The notes under the pieces are model-generated. The model worked only from the letters and a program-made list of their open reading frames with translations, made no database searches and was not told where the DNA came from. 64,000 bases of DNA from JAMHWF01 sp035911095 (GTDB lineage: Bacteria; Pseudomonadota; Gammaproteobacteria; Burkholderiales; Burkholderiaceae_C): contig JAMHWF010000077.1 in the NCBI GenBank assembly GCA_035911095.1, positions 306,415-370,414 of the forward strand, in the 5' to 3' direction. Of this stretch, positions 15,604 to 24,784 are shown one piece after another. Numbering within the stretch: the stretch's first letter is position 1; each line of letters opens with the position of its first letter. The position numbers and the translations under genes are program-made.

Positions 15604-18600
15604 GCATCCAGGCCGCGTTGGATCGAGTGGATGCGGGGAACGTTGGAAACGACGAAACCGTCACCGAGCCCGAGGAGAGACGGAAGCTTCCGCCTTCCGC
15701 CAACGCGAACAAGGCGGCTTCCATCCTCTCCGCTTGGACTGCCCTTGAATCTCTATCGCCGCAAACCTATCGTCGGCCGGCCGACTTGGTTAGCGGAGAT
15801 GGCAGATGTGTGGTGTCCATTGACGGCAATGATCTGCCGTGGTTTCGGAGGGAGCCATCTCGCCCCAAGTACCAGCTCTACTACCAGGTGATTCTGGGGT
15901 GCGTTCCCTTTGACCTCGCGATGGATGCGCTCATTAAGGCTTTCGGCGAGGATGAAGAGCGTGGACGGAGAGAGCGCGAGAAGGCGGCGCTTGCTGCGGT
16001 GCTGGTAGACAGAAGCGGCTTGCTTCTGGAGGAGCATGCAGTTGGAATCTCGAGCTTTGGCTGGGCGCTTCCCGTGGCGCTGTCTGGCGACCTGACCCGG
16101 CTCGGCGCGTGGACCGAGGCGGAGCGCGGTCTTGTCGAAGGGCTCACCAAGAAGCTTGTCAGGATGGACCGCGATGGGAACCAGCTTCCGCTTGATGCTG
16201 AGATTCTCCAAAAGGCCTTTCGATGGCTCGTCGCAGCATTGGGGCTGCCGCCAGGGTTGTACGAGGAGCCGAGCTTCGTTCTTCGCATCTTCCACTTCTA
16301 CAAGTCACAGAGCCGGCCAGAGCCCACGCTGCTCAATTCCTTCTACTTGGCCGATCTAGGGCGCGCATCGAAGTTGGTCGATCATGGGCAACACGGCCGG
16401 GTACTGGCGCGGTACCTCGGAGAAGAGAGGGTCGCACGGAGTTCGAACCTTCTGAATGACGTATCTGCCATTGAGGCACTGGTCGCGCCCGCGAAGATGC
16501 CGGCGGCTAGATGGCCGGCCGCCGGCGGCCATCCACTGGTCACCTTGCAGCAGGCCGCTGTCAATGCGGCCCGAGCCGAACTTGCCGGGAACGGCGCCGG
16601 TATCGTGGCGGTGAACGGTCCCCCGGGTACCGGTAAGACCACATTACTGCGCGATATCGTCGCCGGCTGCGTGCTCGATCGCGCAACGGCCATGGCTCGC
16701 TTCGACGACCCGACGGCGGCATTCAGCACGACGGGGCAGAAGGTGGCGGCAGGAGGGCGTGCGTTTCTTCACCTGTATAGGCTGGACGAGTCGGTGAAAG
16801 GCCATGAAGTTCTGGTCGCGTCCAGCAACAACAAGGCGGTCGAGAACGTCAGCAGGGAGTTGCCCGCACTCAAGGCGGTCGGGCGTCAAATCGCTCACTT
16901 CAAGACCGTGTCGGACAGGTTGCTGGCCAAGCGGGGTTCGGATGGGGAACTGGCAGATGGCGAGCCCAGTTGGGGTCTGATCGCCGCAGCGCTGGGCAAC
17001 GCGACGAACCGCGGGGCCTTCCAGCAGGCGCTCTGGTGGGACGATGACCGAAGTCTCAGGCTGTACCTGAAGGTCGCCAAGGGAGGCTCGGCAGTTCGCG
17101 AGCTCACGGATGACGAAGGGAACGTCATCGATCGTGTGGTTCCCACGATCATCGAGGCAGAGAATCCACCGACCCCCGAGGAGGCCCGGTTGAACTGGCC
17201 GAAGGTGCGGGCGCGGTACTTGACGCTTCGTGCCCAGGTGGACGATGAACTCCGCGCCTTGGAGTCAATTCGCCGGACCTGCCTGAAGCTGTCGCCGGCC
17301 CGTGCGGCGGTTGAAGCAGGGCGCGCAGATCTTGCCGCAGCGGCGAGTACCCTGAACGCGAGACAGGCGGGCATCGACGACGCCGTCCGTGTTCGGGACT
17401 CCTCTGCAACCAACCTGAAGTGGGCGGCCAAGTGCGCGGACGAGGCGCTTGCGGGACGACCGTGGTGGCTTCATCGAGTTCTCAATACGACGAGGATGAG
17501 GCAGTGGCGTGACACTTGCGCGCCGCTGCTTCAGCAGCGCTCGGAGGCCGCGCTCAGTGCGCGGGAAGCCGTCGTTCGCCATGAAGAGGCCGGGCGGTTG
17601 CGAACGGCGGCAGCGTCTGTCGTGCGAGTTGCAGAAGCGAACCTAGCGGAAGCGCAGCGAGATTTGTCAGCGATGGAACACATAGTGGAAACCCATCGAG
17701 CACGTCTCGGAGACAGGCTGGTCGACGAAGGATTCTTCAGTCAGGGACATGCACGGTGGAATCTTGCCTCACCGTGGCTGCCCGATCCGCTGCACCGGAA
17801 GCGGGAGGACCTATTCGGGTTGGCGTTGGAGGTGCATCGGGCCTTTGTCGACGTGACAGCCCAGAAGGTTTCTCACAACCTCGGCGTCTTGATGCAGGCA
17901 ATGCACGCAGGGGCGTTCCAGGAGGAAGCCAAGAAGGCGTTGCTTGGCGACTTGTGGTCAACGCTGTTTCTCGTGTGTCCTGTCGTGTCGACGACCTTCG
18001 CTTCCGTGGATCGGATGTTGGGTGATCTACCGCCGGCAAGTCTTGGGTGGGTTCTCGTGGACGAGGCCGGGCAGGCTACTCCACAGTCAGCCGTCGGCTT
18101 GTTGATGCGAGCGAGCAAAGCCATCGTGGTCGGCGATCCTCTCCAGATTCCGCCGGTGGTGTCGATTCCGCAACGACTCGTTCTCGAAGTCGGAAAGTTC
18201 TTCGGCGTCAGTCCTGTCGACTGGTTGGCGCCGGATGCCTCAGTTCAAACGCTGGCTGACCAAGCATCGAAACTGAAAGCCGAATTCCCCGCGGACGCAG
18301 GAGTTCGCGAGGTGGGGATTCCGCTGCTGGTTCATCGCCGATGCCAGGAGCCCATGTTCGGCATTTCGAATCGTGTCGCCTATGACGGCCAGATGGTGCA
18401 CGCAGCAGGCGACTTCCAGCCCGGTCCCGTGGCTCGGGCACTCGGGGACTCGCGGTGGATCGACATCAATGCCCCCGCGAAGAGCAAGTGGTGTCCCGCG
18501 GAAGGCGATGCGGTGATACAGCTGCTTTCCAAGCTCGTTGCGGCCGGTGTCAAACAGCCGGATATCTATGTCATTACGCCGTTTCGAATCGTCGCCCAGG

Positions 18601-18911
18601 AGCTTCGGCGTCGCATCGAGGCGGAACGGGGACTACTGGAACGTCTGGGCGTTGATCCGCCGGATTGGCTGCGCGATCGAGTCGGGACGATTCATACCTT
18701 TCAAGGAAAGGAGGCCGAGGCCGTTATCGCTGTCCTGGGTGCACCCATGGCTGCGCAGCAGGGCGCTCGGCGTTGGGCGGTGTCGACGCCCAACATCATC
18801 AACGTGATGGTCTCGAGGGCGAAGCAAACGTTGTATGTCGTGGGCTCACGCGCTGCGTGGTCGACAGTGGGCCACGGGAGGACCTTGGCCGGATGTATCA
18901 AGCGCCCATAG
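15604..18911 (+). pseudogene. Dna2/NAM7-type SF1 helicase, main part 3' of the IS66 insertion
   Basis: About 1101 codons remain open. Helicase motifs are intact: Walker A GPPGTGKTTLL (residues ~388-395 of the restored 1151-residue protein), motif II VLVDEAGQATPQSA (~869), motif III VVGDPLQIPPVV, motif V IHTFQGKEAEAVI and motif VI VMVSRAKQTLYVVGS. Between Walker A and motif II lie ~480 residues including Ala/Arg/Glu-rich coiled-coil-like stretches. The N-terminal 340 residues match no domain I know. Only the first 50 codons are lost, and the frame continues upstream into the IS end, so an N-terminally altered helicase could still be made. Third positions are less GC-rich than in neighbours, suggesting transfer. 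Helicases of this class occur in several phage-defence systems, but none is matched specifically. Confidence 0.85.
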
Positions 18912-18974
18912 AGCGCAGGGTTGTCTTCTTTGCAGTGTTGACGGTGGCCTGCCTGAAGTTGGGGGTCTTCGGCC

Positions 18975-19373
18975 TCAAGGCGACAGCACCTGGATTGTCG
19001 GAAAGTAGGTCCTAAAGCGGCTGGCATCCCGCGTCAGCAGGGGCCAGCCCTCTACGGCGGCATGGGCGCCAATGAAGAAGTCCGGCAACACCTGCGCCTT
19101 GCCGCCACCCCGGCGCCGGTACTGGGCGTAGGCCTTGGCCGCCAGGAAGAGGGCGGGCCGGGGAATCTCGCGCAGTTCGAGCCCCAAGGTTCGCACCACG
19201 TCGTCAAGCGCTTCGAGCGTCGAGAAGGACAAGGACATCTCGGCGTAGACGACCGGGTTGATGACCAAGGCGTGCAGCTTCGCCTGCGCTCGCAACTGCG
19301 CAATCGACCAGTCGGCCCACTGCGGATCGTTCTGCAGTACGTCCACCAAGACATTGGTGTCCACCAGCAGCAT
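18975..19373 (-). CDS. vapC: VapC-type PIN-domain toxin
   Basis: A 132-residue PIN-domain ribonuclease. The acidic metal-binding residues are in LLVDTNVLVDVL (Asp5), VVYAEMSLSF (Glu) and LPDFFIGAHA (Asp), with a final TRDASRFRTYFP block typical of VapC. The toxin cleaves structured RNA (often initiator tRNA or rRNA) unless bound by VapB. Its ATG overlaps the vapB stop by one base. It is convergent with the helicase remnant; the stops are 63 bp apart. Confidence 0.92.
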   Translation of the reverse strand: MLLVDTNVLVDVLQNDPQWADWSIAQLRAQAKLHALVINPVVYAEMSLSFSTLEALDDVVRTLGLELREIPRPALFLAAKAYAQYRRRGGGKAQVLPDFFIGAHAAVEGWPLLTRDASRFRTYFPTIQVLSP

Positions 19374-19621
19374 CAGTCGTCGGCGCGCAGCAGCTTCATC
19401 AATGCGTCGGTTCGCCAGTGCACGTCGGCGCGACCGCGAACGGCTTCGAAGCGATCGGCGGACGAGTGACGCGACTGCCGTGCAGCCGGCTGCCGGCGCA
19501 GGACCACCTCGCCCGCCTGATTGACTGAGAACTCAACCTGCGTGCCCGGCAGCAGCCTCATTTCGTCGCGGATGCGTTTCGGGATGGTGACCTGGCCCTT
19601 GCTGGTCAGCGTCGTTGCCAT
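19373..19621 (-). CDS. vapB: VapB-type AbrB/SpoVT antitoxin
   Basis: An 82-residue protein. Residues 1-46 are a swapped-hairpin AbrB domain (TTLTSKGQVTIPKRIRDEMRL, GTQVEFSVNQAGEVVLRR) that binds its operator. The C-terminal tail (DRFEAVRGRADVHWRTDALMKLLR) should block VapC. AGGAGG lies five bases before the ATG. An ATTACC/GGTAAT inverted repeat lies 18 bp upstream. Confidence 0.92.
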   Translation of the reverse strand: MATTLTSKGQVTIPKRIRDEMRLLPGTQVEFSVNQAGEVVLRRQPAARQSRHSSADRFEAVRGRADVHWRTDALMKLLRADD

Positions 19622-19638
19622 GGGGACCTCCTGTAGGC

Positions 19639-19662
19639 ATTACCGACAGTCTGCATGGTAAT
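19639..19662 (-). promoter_or_regulatory. Likely VapB operator
   Basis: ATTACC (19639-19644) and GGTAAT (19657-19662) form an inverted repeat with a 12-bp spacer just upstream of vapB. AbrB-type antitoxins bind such repeats to repress their own operon. The inner arm resembles a -10 element in the minus direction. Confidence 0.5.
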
Positions 19663-19781
19663 ACCCGAGCCGGCTGAGGCGACGATCAGGACCGGTCGGC
19701 GCATGGGGCTGGCGTGCAGGCAGAACCCCGCCCGCGCCTGTGGTGCTGGCTGGCGGGCGAAGAGGCGGGTACGTAGGGGAG

Positions 19782-19799
19782 CCGGCCCTCAGGGGCCGG
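19782..19799 (-). terminator. Hairpin downstream of the first DUF1501 gene
   Basis: CCGGCCC (19782-19788) and GGGCCGG (19793-19799) form a perfect 7-bp stem with a 4-nt loop, about 95 bp past the DUF1501 stop. No T tract follows in the minus direction, so termination is plausible but unproven. Confidence 0.4.
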
Positions 19800-19892
19800 T
19801 CGGTGCCGGGGCCGCGCGGGTCGCGTGGCGCGAGCGCGCCGATTCCCGCGTGATGCGGTCGCCCGCCGCGCCGGCCCGCGCAGCACCGCTCC

Positions 19893-21329
19893 CTACACAA
19901 ACCCCACCGTCCTCCGCCCCCCGAAATTCCGCAAGTTCGGCAGCACCGTATCCAGCTGCGCATCGCTGGCCCCGAACCAGCGCAGCAACGTCGCCGCGTA
20001 CTGGTCGACCGAGGTGGTCGGTATCCACCGCCCCTGCCGCTCCCAGCTCTGCTCGCCGACGTCGTCCGGCCCGCCGAGCACCAGCGCCGGCGCGGTGCCG
20101 TAGACCGTGCGGCCGCGCACCGCGCCGCCCAGCACCAGCTGGTGGTTGCCCCAGGCGTGGTCGGTGCCGTTGCTGTTGTTGGGCAGGAAGGTGCGGCCGA
20201 AGTCGCTCTGCGTGAAGCTGGTCACCGAGCCCGCCATGCCGATGTTGGTCAGCGCGGTGTGGAAGGCGCCCAGCGCGCCGCCCAGCTCGCGCAGCAGCGT
20301 CGCATGCTGGCCCTGCGTCGCGCTGCCCTGGAACTGGTTGGCATGGGTGTCGAAGCCGCCCAGCTGGGCGAAGAACACCTGCCGCGTGCTGCCGACCAGC
20401 GCATGTGCCTCGATCAGCTTGGCGATCTGGAACAGCTGCCGCCCGAGGCCGGTGGTGATCTGCCCGCCGGAGGTGATCGGCCCGAAGCCCGCGCGCAGGC
20501 CGGCCGAGATGGCGGCGTTGCCCGGCTGGCGCTCGACCAGCGCGCCCAGGCGCGCGGTGACGTTGAAGGCGTCGCGCTGCTGCTGGGCGTAGACGGCCGC
20601 CAGCGGGTTGCTCTGCGGCAGCGCGTACAGGCGCTGCAGCGCCAGCGCCCGCGTCGCCGGCGAGGCGTTGGCGCGGCGCCAGTAGTCCTGCCCCAGTTCG
20701 TAGGTGCGGAAGTCGCCGCCCGGCGCCGGCAGCACCAGCGGGACGGCGCTGGTGCCGATGCCGAAGCGCCCGCCGCTGCCCGCGGCGATGACGGGGTGGG
20801 CCGGCGACAGCAGGCGCGCCGCGCGCCCGCCCCAGCCGCTGCGCGACTGGGCGTCGGTGCTGCCCGCCTCCCACAGCGTCTGCTGGTGCGAGTGCGAGAA
20901 GAGGCTGTCGGGGATCAGCGCGCTGGTCGCGGCGGTGGCCCGGTACTGCGCCTTGGTGAGGGGCGCGTGGAGCGGCCCGACGTTCAGCACCGGCGCCAGC
21001 CGGCCGGCGTTCCAGATCGGCAGCAGCGCCGAGAGCGCCGGGTGCAGGCCCCAGTTGCTGCCGGCCAGCGGCAGCAGCGCGCCGGCGGGGATCGCGAGGC
21101 TGCGCCGCACGGCGCTGTACTGGTTGTAGCGGGCGCTGTCGGTCGGCACCAGCATGTTCATGCCGTCGTTGCCGCCGTACAGGAAGATGCAGACCAGCGC
21201 CTTGTAGCCGGCGGCCTGGGCGTGCGCCTCGCCGAGCAGGCCCGGCGCGAGCGCGCCGGCGCCGAGCAGGCTGGCGCTGCGGCGCAGCCACTGGCGCCGG
21301 TCGAGCGGGGGGAGTTCGGTCGTGTTCAT
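19893..21329 (-). CDS. DUF1501 secreted protein, copy 1
   Basis: A 478-residue protein. RRQWLRRSASLLGAGA near the start followed by AHAQA looks like a twin-arginine signal, so it is probably exported folded. The DUF1501 core is clear: YKALVCIFLYGGNDGMNM, LHPALSALLPIW, GPLHAPLTKAQY, FAQLGGFDTHANQ, SDFGRTFLPNNSNGTDHAWGNHQLVLGG and a WIPTTSVDQYAATLLRWFG end. The family belongs to the alkaline-phosphatase/sulfatase-like group, but its activity is not known. It starts nine bases downstream of a DUF1800 gene; the two families are usually paired. A paralogous pair lies at 31.2-34.8 kb. The ATG at 21329 is preferred because upstream sequence overlaps DUF1800. Confidence 0.92.
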   Translation of the reverse strand: MNTTELPPLDRRQWLRRSASLLGAGALAPGLLGEAHAQAAGYKALVCIFLYGGNDGMNMLVPTDSARYNQYSAVRRSLAIPAGALLPLAGSNWGLHPALSALLPIWNAGRLAPVLNVGPLHAPLTKAQYRATAATSALIPDSLFSHSHQQTLWEAGSTDAQSRSGWGGRAARLLSPAHPVIAAGSGGRFGIGTSAVPLVLPAPGGDFRTYELGQDYWRRANASPATRALALQRLYALPQSNPLAAVYAQQQRDAFNVTARLGALVERQPGNAAISAGLRAGFGPITSGGQITTGLGRQLFQIAKLIEAHALVGSTRQVFFAQLGGFDTHANQFQGSATQGQHATLLRELGGALGAFHTALTNIGMAGSVTSFTQSDFGRTFLPNNSNGTDHAWGNHQLVLGGAVRGRTVYGTAPALVLGGPDDVGEQSWERQGRWIPTTSVDQYAATLLRWFGASDAQLDTVLPNLRNFGGRRTVGFV

Positions 21330-21337
21330 GGCGCTCC

Positions 21338-23188
21338 TCAACGCTGCACCTGGTAGTCGGGGGAGGCGAAGACGAGGTACGCCGCCTGGCGCACCCGCTC
21401 GCGTTGCCAGCCGGCCGGCGTGTTGCCGGCGGTGATCGCTGCGACCGCGGTGATGATTTCCTGCCGCGCCGCGGCCGGCAGCGGCTTGCCGACGGCCAGC
21501 GTCGAGAGGCGGTCGACCAGCGTCGCCGGCGTCGCCGCGCTGGCGTCGAAGGGCTGCAGGTTGACCTTGGTGCCGGTGGCGCCGGGCACGTCGGCCTGCG
21601 CGGCCACGCCGTCCCACCAGAGCAGGAAGGTCAGGAAATTGAGGCGGTCGATCGCGGCGCCGGCGCTGTGGATGGCGAAGGCCGGCGCTTCCAGGTCGGC
21701 GCTGCCCGGCAGCGGGTGGTCGGGCGGATAGAAGCTGAAGACCGAGAGCGGCTTGAACACCGTCTGTCCGACGCGCGCGCCCCAGTAGGCGGTGAGCGGC
21801 ACGCCGTCCGAGCGGCCGTACAGCGCGCGCAGCACGCCCGCCAGCATCAGCGCCGGCTCGCGCAGCTTGCCGGTGGTGGCGCCGGCCCGGCGTGCCTCGG
21901 TGTCGAGCAGCACGGCGGCGACGGTGGCGGCGAGGTCGCCGCGCTGGCCGGCGCCGAAGGTGACGCCGCCGCTGCTGTAGCGCCCGCTGGTGAAGGCCTG
22001 CGAGACGCGCGCCACGTAGGCCGGGCTCGGGTTGCTCGTCACCAGGTGCTGGACGAGCTGGCGGCCGATGAAGGGCGCCATGCTGGGGTGCGCCATCAGG
22101 CTGTCGAGCACCTTCTCCAGCGCCGAGGCGGGCGTGCTGCCGGCCGGCACCGCGACGCCCGAGAGCAGGCTGAGCGCCGAGGTCTCGTGGAAGGCCGGCG
22201 CCGCGACCATGTCACCGCCGTAGTAGCGGCAGTTGGTGCCGCGCGGCCAGCAGCCCCAGGCCGTGGCCCCGCCGCGCGGGTAGGTCCAGCCGGTCAGCGC
22301 GTAGGCGTAGCTGCGCACGCGGGCGTTGTCGTGCGTCGGGCGGCACTGGCCGCCCTTCAGCGAGCCGTCGGCGTTGAGCTCGCAGGTGCCGATCGCGAAC
22401 AGCTGCAGCAGCTCGCGCGCGAAGTTCTCGTTGGGCGCCGCCTTGTCGTTGTTGACGTGGTTCAGGTAGTCGCCCATCACCGGCGACATCGCGACCTTCT
22501 TCAGCACCTGGCGGTAGTTGCCGAAGGCGTTGTCGAGCAGGGCGTTGTGGTAGTTGCGCAGGCCGTAGGTGCCGTGCACTTCGAGGCTGGAGACGACGAC
22601 GATCTGCGACAGCGCGAAGGCCACGCGCTGTCGCAGCTGGTCCGCCTTGGTGGTGGCGTTGCGGTAGAAGTCCCAGGCCAGCGGCTCGCTCGAGAGCCAG
22701 TCGCGCCAGCAGTTGGCGCCGGCGCCGGCGCGGTTGCAGAAGTCGCCGCTGCCGGTCCACTTGTGCCCGGCGTCGCCCTGGCCGCTGGTGTAGCGCGAGT
22801 CGCGCCGCGCCATCTGCGCCTGGACCCAGCCGGCGCTGCCGGCATTGCGGATCTCGGTGATCAGCGCCTCCGTCGGGCCGAAGCTCGCCTGGTGCGCGAG
22901 GCGCGAGGCGTCCTCGGTGTTGGCGGGCGTCGCGGCGACGGCGGCGAGCGACTCGCGGCGGCTGCCGGCCTGGCCCGTCGTGGCGCCAGCGTCGGTGGTG
23001 AGGTCGGAGGCGGAGGCGGCGCCAGCGCCGGCGGCCGCGTCGTGCGCCGCGCCGGTGCCGACGGCCGCGGGGGCGTGGCCGCCGTCGCCGCCGCCGCAGG
23101 CGGCCAGCGCGCCCAGGCTCAGCGCCAGGGCGGCCGCCCGGCCGAGGCGTGCGGCGGCGGGGGAGAGGGTGGAAGTTGGTGATTGCAT
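21338..23188 (-). CDS. DUF1800 lipoprotein, copy 1
   Basis: A 616-residue protein starting with a lipoprotein signal (LGALAAC, then Gly-rich), an Ala/Gly/Thr linker of ~80 residues, and a DUF1800 domain: RLAHQASFGPTEALI, KADQLRQRVAFALSQIVVVSS, NAFGNYRQVLKKVAMSPVMGDYLN, ENFARELLQLFAIGTCELN, RSYAYALTGWTYP and FIGRQLVQHLVTSNPSPAYV. The family is associated with DUF1501 and is predicted to be extracytoplasmic; its function is unknown. The ATG at 23188 was chosen; the longer frame starts with TTG. A 180-bp stretch (21903-22082) is identical to copy 2. Confidence 0.9.
   Translation of the reverse strand: MQSPTSTLSPAAARLGRAAALALSLGALAACGGGDGGHAPAAVGTGAAHDAAAGAGAASASDLTTDAGATTGQAGSRRESLAAVAATPANTEDASRLAHQASFGPTEALITEIRNAGSAGWVQAQMARRDSRYTSGQGDAGHKWTGSGDFCNRAGAGANCWRDWLSSEPLAWDFYRNATTKADQLRQRVAFALSQIVVVSSLEVHGTYGLRNYHNALLDNAFGNYRQVLKKVAMSPVMGDYLNHVNNDKAAPNENFARELLQLFAIGTCELNADGSLKGGQCRPTHDNARVRSYAYALTGWTYPRGGATAWGCWPRGTNCRYYGGDMVAAPAFHETSALSLLSGVAVPAGSTPASALEKVLDSLMAHPSMAPFIGRQLVQHLVTSNPSPAYVARVSQAFTSGRYSSGGVTFGAGQRGDLAATVAAVLLDTEARRAGATTGKLREPALMLAGVLRALYGRSDGVPLTAYWGARVGQTVFKPLSVFSFYPPDHPLPGSADLEAPAFAIHSAGAAIDRLNFLTFLLWWDGVAAQADVPGATGTKVNLQPFDASAATPATLVDRLSTLAVGKPLPAAARQEIITAVAAITAGNTPAGWQRERVRQAAYLVFASPDYQVQR
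21903..22082. repeat. 180-bp direct repeat, copy in first DUF1800 gene
   Basis: Identical, base for base as read, to 33188-33367, although the surrounding DUF1800 sequences differ at many positions. It encodes the FIGRQLVQHLVTSNPSP to GDLAATVAAVLLD region. Confidence 0.9.
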
Positions 23189-23299
23189 CGCCCGCAGTTT
23201 TGCGGCGTGCGCAGGGGGCTGTTTCTGCAGCGGCGGCGTGTAGGACAACTCTTACGCGCGGACACGCAAGGACCCCCTCGAAGTGAGAACTTTTTCACG

Positions 23300-23323
23300 A
23301 AAAACGAGGCGGACGCGGCCGCC
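23300..23323 (-). terminator. Possible terminator of the PepSY operon
   Basis: In the minus direction GGCGG (23323-23319) and CCGCC (23312-23308) form a 5-bp stem with a 6-nt loop, followed after three bases by five U. It is 36 bp downstream of the PepSY gene stop. Confidence 0.45.
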
Positions 23324-23358
23324 CGCACCGCCGCGCGGCCGGGGCCGCAACGGCCGCG

Positions 23359-24777
23359 CTAGAGGCCGAAGCGCTGCCGCCACCGCCGCGGGACCGCGGC
23401 ATCGGCCAGCGCCGCAGCGACCATCGAGGCGCCGAGCAGCGGGTAGACGAGGCCGAGCAGCACCGCGACCGCGATCGCCCCCGCGGCCGCCCGGTCGCCT
23501 GCCCGGCGCGGTGGCGCGGCCAGCCGGCCGCGCGGGCGGCGCTTCCACCACATCACCGCGGCAGACACCGCCAGCGCCAGGATCGCCAGGCAGCCCACCA
23601 GCATCACCGCCTGGTTGGCCCAGCCGAACTGGCGGCCGGTGTGGATGCTGACGCCCCACTCGGTGGTGCGGCCGACGAGGCCGTAGTCCGCGTAGCGGAC
23701 GTCGGCGAGCACGGCGCCCGTGTAGCGGTCGAGGTGGACGACACGCACCTGCCGCACGTCGTCCGGCAGGTGCATCGCGGTGTAGACGCCGCGCGGGCCT
23801 TCGGGCAGGCGCACCGGCGTGCCGCGGGGGATGCCCAGGTCGGCCAAGCGGTGCAGCGCAGCGTCGAGCCCCAGCCCGGCCGCGGCCGGCGCCCCCACGG
23901 CCGCCGGTGACGCCGAGGGCGGCAGCGGCGCCTGGCCCTGGCTCCAGGGCACCGCCGGCAGGTCGGCCAGCGGCGACGCCGAGCGTGGCGTGCCCCAGAC
24001 GTACTGCGGCAGGCCGACGCCCCAGGCACCGCTCCAGCGGCCCAGCTGCTGGCCCCAGAAGGCCGACCACGGCATGCCGGTGACGGCGAGGAACAGGATC
24101 GCCCCGGCCGCGAGCATCCCGGTCACCGCATGCAGGTCGCGCCACCAGAGGCGCTGCGACGGCCGGCCGCGCAGGCTGCAGACGCCGCCGCTGCGCCGTC
24201 GCGGCCACCAGAGGAAGAGGCCGGAGACGACCAGCACCACGGCCCAGCCGGCGACCACTTCGATCCAGAGGTTCGCCACGGGGCCGGCGATCGCCAGCGA
24301 GTGGAGACGCTTGACGATGTCCATCAGCCGCCGGTCGTCGCGCAGGCGGCCGAGCACCCGGCCGCCGGCCGGGTCGAGGTAAACCGCCACCACCCCTTCC
24401 TGCGCGCTGCGGATGCCCACCTCGGCGCTCAGGCCCGCGTGCGCCGGCTCGACGAACCTCACCACCTCGCCGGGCTGGGCGGCCAGCGCCCGGGCCGCCA
24501 GCGCCTGTGCACTGAGCGCCGGTGCTGTTGCCGGCGACGGTGCCGGCGCGGCATCGACGACGCGCAGCCGCGCATAGACCAGCGACTCGATCGGGTCCTT
24601 GAACAGGTACAGCGCCCCGGTGACCGCCAGCAGGGCGAGGAAGGGCAGGCAGACCAGGCCGGCATAGAAGTGCCAGCGCCAGACGCGCCGGTACAGCGCG
24701 GACTCTGCGTCGGAAGCGGAGACGGAGACGGCGGCAGCCGCGCGGGCGGCGCCGGTGGCAGGGAGCGAGGCGTCCAT
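23359..24777 (-). CDS. PepSY-associated membrane protein (PiuB-like)
   Basis: A 472-residue inner-membrane protein. Membrane segments: WRWHFYAGLVCLPFLALLAVTG near residue 35, WIEVVAGWAVVLVVSGLFLWW near 180, HAVTGMLAAGAILFLAVTGMPW near 220, and two to three more after 375. PepSY-like periplasmic segments (VVAVYLDPAGGRVLGRLRDDRRLMDIVKRLHS; RVVHLDRYTGAVLADVRYADYG) lie between. His residues in WHFY, LHS, LHAVTG and IHTG could bind haem or reduce ferric iron, as proposed for this family. It starts seven bases after the TonB receptor stop, so it likely acts in the same ferric-chelate uptake route. Confidence 0.88.
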   Translation of the reverse strand: MDASLPATGAARAAAAVSVSASDAESALYRRVWRWHFYAGLVCLPFLALLAVTGALYLFKDPIESLVYARLRVVDAAPAPSPATAPALSAQALAARALAAQPGEVVRFVEPAHAGLSAEVGIRSAQEGVVAVYLDPAGGRVLGRLRDDRRLMDIVKRLHSLAIAGPVANLWIEVVAGWAVVLVVSGLFLWWPRRRSGGVCSLRGRPSQRLWWRDLHAVTGMLAAGAILFLAVTGMPWSAFWGQQLGRWSGAWGVGLPQYVWGTPRSASPLADLPAVPWSQGQAPLPPSASPAAVGAPAAAGLGLDAALHRLADLGIPRGTPVRLPEGPRGVYTAMHLPDDVRQVRVVHLDRYTGAVLADVRYADYGLVGRTTEWGVSIHTGRQFGWANQAVMLVGCLAILALAVSAAVMWWKRRPRGRLAAPPRRAGDRAAAGAIAVAVLLGLVYPLLGASMVAAALADAAVPRRWRQRFGL

Positions 24778-24784
24778 GGCGGCC

